The notes beneath the pieces were generated by a model that saw only the letters and a list, made by a program, of their open reading frames with translations, made no database searches and had not been told where the DNA came from. A stretch of DNA of 64,000 bases from Blastocystis hominis (taxonomy: Eukaryota > Sar > Bigyra > Opalinata > Blastocystidae). The stretch covers positions 241,939 to 305,938 of the forward strand of contig NW_013171860.1 in the NCBI RefSeq assembly GCF_000151665.1, written 5' to 3'. This document shows, in pieces, positions 57,086-64,000 of this stretch. A program made the position numbers and the translations under genes. The stretch's first letter is position 1. Each line of letters opens with the position of its first letter.

Positions 57086-57799
57086 ATGGAAACCAAAGAT
57101 CGTATTTTATCAGTTTTGACGCGACAAAGACAGCGATATGAAGAGCAAATGAAAACTCTGTATGAGGTACATGTGTATCTTGTTTTGTAATTACTAGTTT
57201 ACAAATCTGTATCAAAACAGTACAGGTGTCAATCCGCTAACGGGCCAAGTAAGAATATTGTGATTTGGGAGATGTGTAGAGAATTGTCGCTTTACAAAGT
57301 ATTTCAGATCAGGAAATTAAGGTAGTAAGGAAATCTGCGTCAAACGCGTTTGTATATCCTCTCACTTGGTTCGAACAGCAAGTTTTGGAATGTATTGATC
57401 CAAATTCGGGCGTGGTGAACACTGTGGAGGGTGCAAATCGTTTGATGCAGTTGATGAAGTCTACAAATACGGTGTGTATTCTGATTGTTTCATCATCGAT
57501 AGATTGGGGAGCGTTATTTGCTCATAGAGTGTATCCGAAATATATCCAATCGCTCTGCACTTGATTACTGCTATTTGAAAGGTCTTCAACCCACTCTGAT
57601 AAGGTATATGGAAGACAATCATGATATTGTAACCAACTATGACTATATTATGAATTTGCTACACTTGTTATGTACGATTGAACTGCCTAATTCAAACCGT
57701 ACACCCCTGAACTCGTCACAACTCACCTATTTTCTTCATTGCGGCGATCCCGATATCGAAACGGAAGCCCACAATGTTCTAGAGCATTGGTCCCGTTAG
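57086..57799 (+). CDS. TFIIS N-terminal-like (LW) domain protein
   Basis: Start ATG 57086 (METKDRILSVLTRQRQRYEEQMKTLYE). Introns of 31 nt at about 57168-57198, 57250-57280 and 57473-57503 give a continuous protein of about 200 residues. The C-terminal half (TIGERYLLIECIRNISNRSALDYCYLKGLQPTLIRYMED ... DIETEAHNVLEHWSR) has the helical pattern and AxxxLExW ending of the TFIIS N-terminal/LW domain seen in IWS1, PNUTS and Elongin A, which bind transcription factors. The N-terminal half is unknown. The assignment is by pattern and is moderate. Stop TAG 57797-57799; a TGTTTGTA 3' motif lies at 57924. Confidence 0.6.
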
Positions 57800-57923
57800 T
57801 TTTTACCATCCTTCCATTGAATCCTTGATGATCCATTCACTCATTTACTAATTCACGCACCCATCCACTCATTCACTAACTCACCCACTCATTTGATAAT
57901 CTATCCCATAGCCATTTCTCTCG
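57800..57923. repeat. cattcac/cactcat-rich 3' region
   Basis: Spacer after the TFIIS-N gene with imperfect repeats of cattcact/cactcatt type. It probably is the 3' untranslated part of that gene, unusually long for this genome. No open frame of note. Confidence 0.55.
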
Positions 57924-57938
57924 TGTTTGTAACAAACA
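57924..57938. terminator. Palindromic bidirectional 3' element TGTTTGTAACAAACA
   Basis: Identical to 16574-16588. Plus strand TGTTTGTA for the TFIIS-N gene, minus strand TGTTTGTT for the GH47 gene, whose TGA is at 57950-57952. Both sides have T at -5. Confidence 0.75.
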
Positions 57939-57949
57939 CTTGAAACACT

Positions 57950-60900
57950 TCACTTAAACACCCTTAACGGATGGGCCTCCGTATTAAACACTTGTTTCGT
58001 AAGATCCACAATCTTCTCGTCCTTGAACAACAAATACACGTATTTCAGCGTCTCTGCGAAGAAGAAGCTCTCCGCACGATCCTCCTGCGACGCTTTATCG
58101 TTCACATTCCGCAAGTGGGTGTATCCATAGTTCGTGCGGCAGTACGTATCGATTCCCTTCCACATCTCCCAGCCCCACTCGCGATAGATCGGGTCGCCCG
58201 TGATCTGGTTCAGGTAGTACATCGTCTCCAGCGCCTCGGGCCGCAGAATGTAGTACGTCGCGCGCGAGTTCACCGTGGGCTTGTCCCCGTTGAAGAACAT
58301 TCCCTCCGCCGAGATGCCCGTCTGCGTGCTCCGGTACATCAGGTAGCAGCTGTACGCCAGAGCCTTCGCGTTCTCCAGATCGCGCTCCGAAGTCGCGGGA
58401 CTCACGTTGTGCAGCACGCCCAGCGCCAGCATGCCGCCCACGAAGCAGGTCAGATGGCCCATCTCCGCCTTGAACGAGCCGCTCGCGCTCTGCTCGCCGC
58501 AGTAGAGAAGCCCGCTGGGGCTGCGCCGGAGGAGCCGCTTGGTGAATCCGTCGACGGCCTCGTTGTACATCTTCTGGAGCGTCTAGGCGTGATGGAGAGA
58601 GAGGAGCAGCGGACTTTGTCCTTTTTGCCGCTCTGGATCCACATCTTGAGGAGGTATTCGTAGTAGGAGTCGCTGCTCGCGCCCATGCTGAAGGTCTGGC
58701 CGTCGTGTTTGCCCGTGTTGGGGTTCAGGAAGAGCGACAGCATGCCGTCCGCCGTCGGCGTGTTCTTCAGCGTCTCGTACATCTTGTCGATCACCTTCTT
58801 GTATTTCTTCTCCTTCGACGCACGCGCCAGGTATCTCCGTTTCACCGTTTCCACGTTCCTTACAAGTACTCCAGCGACATCGAGCCCAGCTCGGCGAGAA
58901 TCACTTTCCCGCGGGTCCACGACGGCACCTGCGCCTCGCCCGTCTTCAGATTGATCGAGGACTACGCGTCATCGCTCTCCCTCTCCACGTAGTACTTTGG
59001 GATAGCCAGAGGGCGTGTTGAACGCGGGGAGCAAGCGGTCCGCGATGTCCCTCGCCTTCTTCAGGAACATCTTGTTCTCCGTGAGGTCGTACGCCGCCAG
59101 CAGGCCGCCCACCACGCGGATGTTCGTTTCGAACACCGACACGCTCACGTACCGGTCGAACTCCACGTTCTTCTCCACCCACTCCGTCGCGTCGCTCAGC
59201 TCTTTCTCCAGCCCCAGCAGCTTCAGCGTGTCCAGCGCGTCCAGAATCGTCATCCCGAACCCGCCCCAGTTGTTTCCGCGGCCTCCCGACCGCGGATGCA
59301 CCTCGTCGGCGCCCCACGCGAACTTCCGGTACCTGCGTCTCACCCTCCCCGCGGGACCCTACCCCGCCCACGCGAAGCAGAACGCATCCCGGACGTACTT
59401 CGCGCGGTACTCGCTCAGATAGTGATACTCGTCGTGCAGGGCGTCGGGCACCGCGAACTGGAACTTCCCGTTCTTGATCTCCGCTCCGTCCTTCTCCAGC
59501 AGCAGCGAAACGAATCGCTCCAGATCTCCGCTCAGCACCGGCAGCGGCGTGGGCGGCGACAGCGCGCAGTACTCGTCCTTTTCCGCGGGAGGCGGGCGCA
59601 GAAGAACGTCGTCGCCGCCTCGCAGCAAGCCGGGGACTTTCTTCTTCGGTCGGAACGGCTCGCGGTCCAGATAGCGCTGCAGAAGCTCGGAAGGCGGCGT
59701 CTGCAGGTCATAGAAATCGAGGGATCCCACGATGGGGCACTGAGCGACCTCCTCGAGCTGGGCCTGGGCCTCACGCTCCTCGCTGTCGTGGAGATCGGCT
59801 TCGGCGACGGTGTCCTGGGCTTGAGCGGGGCTCTCCGTGGGCGCTGCGTGGCTTCGAAGCGCCTCCTCGCTGGGCGCGGCGTCCATCGCTTTGGGTCCCT
59901 GCTGTCCGGCCCGTTCTGCTGAGGCCTCCGCTCTCTGCTCCTTCTCCAACCCCGTCGCTTCCATCGAGCTCTCTGCGCCTTTGGATGCCCTCGCGCCCGC
60001 TGCGCCCGCTGCGCCCGCTGCGCCCTCCGATTCCATCGAATTCTCCTCGGCCACGGCGGGTCGGGCGGGCTTCGACGTCTCCACGGCGCCCTGCGCCACC
60101 GCGATGAACCACGGCATGGGCTGCGGCGTGGTGCTGGCGGGCCGCGGCGCGGGCTCGGCGTGGAGCAGGTAGGTTCCTTCGCAGAGCAGCGCGATGGTCC
60201 GCACGTCGTCGGCGTGGTTCGTCATCAGCGACGCTACTTGGTCCTCCGAGAACGGATAGCTCGACAGCAGCAGCTGGAACATCCGGCCCTGCACGCCGTA
60301 CCGACGGGACGGGCTCGCGCCCACGTACAGGGTGCGCACACCCGCGGGGAAACGGACGATTCGGCTGGTGTGGCCGAGCGCGCCGTTCACGAAAAGCTCG
60401 ATCGTGGAGGAGTAGGCGCCGTTGCCTTGCGACTGGGAACGCAGGAAGAGGAACGTCACGTGGTTCCAGTTGTTCTTGCTATGCGTGAATTGGGGAAACA
60501 GCAGAAACCGAAGGCGATGAGAAGTGAGCTTGAGAACGGTGGTGAGTTGGTTGGGAGAGCGCCAGATCAAGTTAAATCGCCTGTGGGTTGAGAAGGAAGA
60601 CGGGGAGTACATTTCTTCAGGGTCCAAAATCAAAGCAAAACCATTACAGCTCTCGGCGGTAGAACATGTTAGGTCACGATTTCCAAGAACGTAGTAACCG
60701 GACTTCGAAACTTTTTCAGGTAGATAGATCCAAAAAGACATCTAGACATGGTTACTGAGCAGGGGCAATACTGTCCAGTTCGGCGTATCCTTGAATGAAG
60801 AAACGCTGTAATAATTGTATCCATTCAACTCAAGACCGCTATTATCCCTGTTGCTCACTTCAACTGAGAACACTTACGGAACGTTCACAATTTTCTTTAT

Positions 60901-61171
60901 AGCCGGCTTGGGAACACGTCTACTCGATGTAGAACCGAAAAAGCTAGGTCTAGTTTGTCTAGATATCAAGATCACGCACAACTGCCTACTTCATGGAATA
61001 CTTATCAGCATTGCTAGCCAAACGATATGCATAGCGAATAGCCAAAGTTACACAAAAAAGCATGAGACAGGCAGAAATCAACAAGGCATAGCGAAAAACG
61101 CGAACGCGGCTCCACGGCTCTCTCTTTCGCGTGGCTATAGTATAACCCTTACTGAGTCTTATAGATGCCAT
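57950..61171 (-). CDS. Type II membrane LamG-GH47 alpha-1,2-mannosidase
   Basis: Glycoside hydrolase family 47 enzyme that trims mannose from N-glycans in the ER or Golgi. Start ATG 61171 gives a cytosolic tail and one membrane helix (YALLISACLMLFCVTLAIRYAY). A 31-nt intron leads to QTRPSFFGSTSS; two 30-nt introns lead to WTMSFWIYLPEKVSKSGYYVLGNRDLTC, a concanavalin/LamG-like domain that continues to about 60150 (IELFVNGALGHTSRIV). An Ala/Glu-rich linker (60120-59700) follows, then GH47 signatures: EYRAKYVRDAF, WGGFGMTILDALDTLKLLGL, VSVFETNIRVVGGLLAAYDL, GMFFNGDKPTVNSRATYYILRPEALETMYYLNQITGDPIYREWGW, and DRAESFFFAETLKYVYLLF with NTEAHPL. The catalytic Glu positions are kept. LamG fused ahead of GH47 is unusual. 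Confidence 0.85.
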
Positions 61172-61433
61172 CCATCAATATATGAGAAAAAGGAAATGAC
61201 ATTGGACTAATTCGGGTTCCTTCTGAAAATCTCTCCGAGCTCGAATAGCTCAGCTGGTTAGAGCGTCGTGCTAATAACGCGAAGGTCTTGGGTTCGATCC
61301 CCAGTTTGAGCACTTTTTTGCTTCTTTTTTGTTTGTGTTTTGAATATTTAGGCATACATCTCATTCATTTCTTTATTTGTTTGTTTCCCTCCTATTCATT
61401 TGCCCATAGCATGCCTTTCCTTCAACAAACACA
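61172..61433. other. Spacer with tRNA-Ile and two 3' or 5' ends
   Basis: Between the GH47 start (-) and the UPF1 end (-). It holds the plus-strand tRNA-Ile, whose T run follows at 61314-61319, and UPF1's TGTTTGTT (61424-61431). The polymerase III gene is in the opposite direction to both neighbours. Confidence 0.6.
61239..61312 (+). tRNA. tRNA-Ile (anticodon AAT)
   Basis: Cloverleaf: acceptor GCTCGAA with TTTGAGC (61305-61311) including a G-T pair; D arm GCTC...GAGC; anticodon stem TCGTG/CGCGA with loop CTAATAA, anticodon AAT at 61273-61275; T arm TTGGG-TTCGATC-CCCAG; no intron. The T run at 61314-61319 is a polymerase III terminator. Confidence 0.95.
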
Positions 61434-64000
61434 TCAGAAACCAGTATCATTCAAATCAACATCCAATAAACCCGCAAGTTCGTCTTCCTTCTCCTCTCCC
61501 TTCTCTCGTCCTTTGCTTGCACCACCCACACTCACACCAGCACTAGCACTAGCACCCACACCTCTCTCGTTTGTCTCTGCATACTCCGCAGCGGTTGTCG
61601 TTCCCATATTCTGCATCAACCGCTTCGACAGCTTCGACTGCCGATTATCCACATATTTCGTGCGTCCTCGCAGGTCCAGCGAGTACAGCGACAAATGATC
61701 CAGCGACGCTCCGCACACGAGACATTTATTCATCTGGAAATGATTCATGAGCTCAACCCAGATCGGATGCGACCGCAACGTGTTCGGATTGCCGATGATC
61801 ACAATTCCGTACTTGGCTCGCGTGATGGCGACATTCAACCGTCGCATATCGTTCAGGAATCCCAGCACGCCATCCGAATTCGACCGAACGCACGAGAAGA
61901 TAATATAGTCGTTTTCGCGTCCCTGGAACTCGTCCACGCTCGCGATTTCCACCTTTTTCACCTCCTCCGCCTTCTCCATATGCCGCGACAGCACCTGCCG
62001 CAGCAGCGTTCGCTGGCTGTCGTACGGCGTGATCACGCCGATGCGGTCTCCGGGGATGCCGCAGTTGATAAACCGCTCGACGACCTTCTCGACGCAGGTG
62101 GCTTCCATGCGGTTCAGGAAGGATCGGCCGGAGGATCCGGGATCTTCCGAGCCCTGCACGCACCAGAACATCATGGGCATGTCCGAGCGGGGCCAGGGGA
62201 AGGCGAGGTTGCGCGTGCGCTCGGAGGAATGCACGGCGTTCTTGAGCGCGCCGTTGTAGAACATGTTCGACGGGAAGATCGACAGCGCGGGGTGCATTCG
62301 GTACTGGATGTTCAGGCAGTACGGCTTGATTCCTAGCGACAGCAGGCGCTCGAACAGCGAGATGTCGAACTCCGCGCGCTTGGCTTCCTGGTCCTGGATC
62401 ACCGGGCCCAGCTGCTTGTGATCGCCCACCAGAATCAGCCGGTCGCAGCCGTTCACGATCGGGATCAGACACTCCGGCTCGCGCGCCTGCGTCGACTCGT
62501 CGACCAGCACCGCGGGGAAGCTCAGCCCGGCGAGGCGCGCGTCCAGAGCGGCGCTGCAGGTGCAGCAGACGACCTCGGCGTGGGAGAGAATGGTGTGCTC
62601 GGCGATGGTGAGGTAGGACTTGTAGAGCGCGGCCTCCTTCTCGCTGAGCTGCCCGTTCTCCTGCAGCTTCGCGTTGAGTTTGTAGAGCTCGCTGGTCGGC
62701 CCGCCCACGTACACGGCGAGGTTGTGCAGACAGACGTTCTCGACCTCGCTGCGGACGCTCTCGCGGGAGCGGGCGACGAGGCGGACCACGCAGAGGCCGA
62801 GGCGGTGGAGCCGAAGCGTGAGGTTGTCGACGGCGATGTTGGACGGCGCGCAGACGAGCACGCGCTGCTTGTACGATTTCACGATGTGGTAGATGATGGT
62901 GGCGGAGACCACTACAAAGGAGCGAAGCCAAAAGCGCGGGACCTGTCTTGCCGGTGCCAGGCGGGCCCTGGATGAGCGTTAAGTGCTTGTTGAGCGCGTT
63001 CTTGACCGCGTCGAGCTGGAATCCGTTGAGCTGCTTGAAGTTGGGCAGCGAGTAGCTCTTGATGTACACCGGCGGATACTCCTTGTCCGGCACGTTGTAC
63101 CCTAAAATCGACTGGTAGATGAAGTCCGTCATGCGCTCCGGGTTGAAATACGAGCTCACCGCCTTCAGCATCCGCGTGAACGGCGTCGCGTTCCAGCAGA
63201 ACGTCACCGAAAAACCCGTCTGGCGGCCGGTCGGCGGCTCTTCCTGCGATTTCATGAGGACTTTGATGCGGTTGTTGTCGATATGGATGACTTTCCCCGC
63301 GTAATTGCCTTCGCACACCGTGTCTCCCACCTTCGTCTCGTAGTGGATCACGATCTCCTGCCCCACGTTCATGCGGTAGCGACTGTCGAGTTGGTCGTGG
63401 ACGAACGTGGCGATCGTGCTCTGGCCGATGCCCGTGTCCCAGGTGATCGAGACATCCGTGATGCGCTTGAGGTTGTTCGCCACCTCGTCCGCCTCCATAT
63501 CCAAGCGGATTAGCGGAGAGAAGATGCGGCTGTACTCCTCCGCGTTCTCAAAACGACTGGGCACCTTTTCGATGGTTTTTATGAGTTTTTTGGGGTTTGA
63601 GATGATATCGTATATGGTGGCTTGCGGGTTTATCTTCCATAAACTCTCGAGCGTTTGGATTTCTTTCTGGGAAACCGGAATTGTGAATTGACCTTCCGGG
63701 GGACCGTTACTTAGAATCGAGTCAACAAAATGACGGTTCTGAATAATGTGAGTCCACGAATCTGCGTCCCAACCAATTTCCTTTAGACGTGACCGATCCA
63801 AACAGTTGTCTCTGCAAATGATCGTATAATCTCCGTTCACGCTCTGGATAATTCCCAGACTAAACACATTTGTGTGCTGAGCGTTATTCAAGCAGCTCAG
63901 AGGAGTGTCTTTTGTCATAGGAATGAGTCCATCTGGATGGAGAATAATTGATCTGTGATCATTGTAAATCAAATGCTGAATAATATGGCTCCTTGATTTA
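61434..64000 (-). CDS. UPF1/RENT1 nonsense-mediated decay helicase, 5' end outside window
   Basis: RNA helicase of superfamily 1. At the right edge the frame continues upstream (KSRSHIIQHLIYNDHRS), within the Cys/His-rich N-terminal domain; the start lies outside. Downstream: the stalk and 1B region, then LIQGPPGTGKT (Walker A) just before a 31-nt intron (62904-62934) and VVSATIIYHIV; VCAPSNIAVDNLTLRL; FPAVLVDESTQAREPE (DEST; UPF1 has DESTQA/C); LILVGDHKQLGPVI; YRMHP; DEFQGRENDYIIFSCVRSN; and RLNVAITRAKYG. All helicase motifs I-VI are present. The C-terminal tail is short and lacks an obvious SQ cluster. Genomic TGA 61434-61436, but T61436 is at -5 from TGTTTGTT (61424-61431), so the mature stop may be TAA from poly(A). 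Confidence 0.93.

Noticed and set aside
56824-57215. Minus-strand frames across the tRNA-Glu gene.
   Set aside because: They are antisense to a clear tRNA and to spliced exons of the plus-strand gene.
1-64000. Search for transposons, rRNA genes, riboswitches or bacterial operons.
   Set aside because: No transposase, reverse transcriptase, terminal repeats, rRNA or Shine-Dalgarno-type organisation was seen; the window is ordinary eukaryotic nuclear DNA in this respect.

Overview
The window is nuclear DNA from a very compact, intron-rich protist genome and most probably from Blastocystis or a close relative (anaerobic gut stramenopile). Three signs support this. (1) Introns are tiny and strongly peaked at 31 nt, e.g. 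3602-3632, 4199-4229, 39416-39446. (2) An eight-base motif, TGTTTGTT, sits just downstream of nearly every gene end on the matching strand. (3) Several reading frames have no stop before that motif and only end if poly(A) is added to a T five bases upstream of it, the stop-creation mode known from Blastocystis. A BspA-like leucine-rich-repeat gene also fits. The assignment is inference; no rRNA is present to confirm it.

Layout: 1-3525 XRN2/Rat1 exonuclease (5' end outside the window); 3586-4526 mitochondrial S-adenosylmethionine carrier; 4675-5856 (-) NIF-type phosphatase; 6101-13277 PI 4-kinase alpha; 13400-14790 ENTH/epsin-like protein; 14999-16569 membrane-anchored fucosyltransferase-like protein; 16591-18545 (-) MRE11; 18689-19564 (-) MTR3-like exosome subunit; 19621-21737 CDK12/CTK1-like kinase with RS tail; 21738-25252 AT-rich island with a BspA-like LRR gene; 25525-27396 (-) Asteroid/XPG-type nuclease fold; 27648-39759 (-) a 4,016-residue secreted repeat protein; 39968-42022 (-) EngA/Der GTPase; 42108-43866 (-) LARGE-like GT49 glycosyltransferase; 44023-45399 a small secreted relative of the giant protein; 45409-46910 (-) orphan gene; 47860-50073 type III glutamine synthetase; 50353-51388 (-) La protein; 51502-52961 (-) tRNase Z; 53175-54919 PDI-like ER protein; 55009-55802 GNAT acetyltransferase; 55836-56906 (-) second fucosyltransferase-like protein; 56968-57040 tRNA-Glu; 57086-57799 TFIIS-N-like protein; 57950-61171 (-) LamG-GH47 mannosidase; 61239-61312 tRNA-Ile; 61434-64000 (-) UPF1 (5' end outside).

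Themes. RNA metabolism is over-represented (XRN2, MTR3, La, tRNase Z, UPF1), as is the secretory/glycosylation route (GT49, two fucosyltransferase-like proteins, GH47, PDI, and secreted Ig-like repeat proteins that could be substrates). These genes are not operonic; neighbours look incidental except that the giant protein and its small relative flank EngA and GT49.

Most interesting points: a shared C-terminal six-cysteine signature, C-x12-CxC-x6-CxCxC-GE, closing both the giant and the small secreted protein; palindromic 3' elements (TGTTTGTAACAAACA twice, TGTTTGTT-GCTG-AACAAACA once, and a weaker one) serving both genes of convergent pairs; a T at -5 from the motif in most genes, explaining stops made by polyadenylation; a GC-AG intron in MRE11 and a GA-AG junction in the LRR gene; and an 11.56-kb uninterrupted exon in a genome where ordinary genes are cut by introns every few hundred bases. 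Exon boundaries were worked out by eye; those not quoted are approximate.
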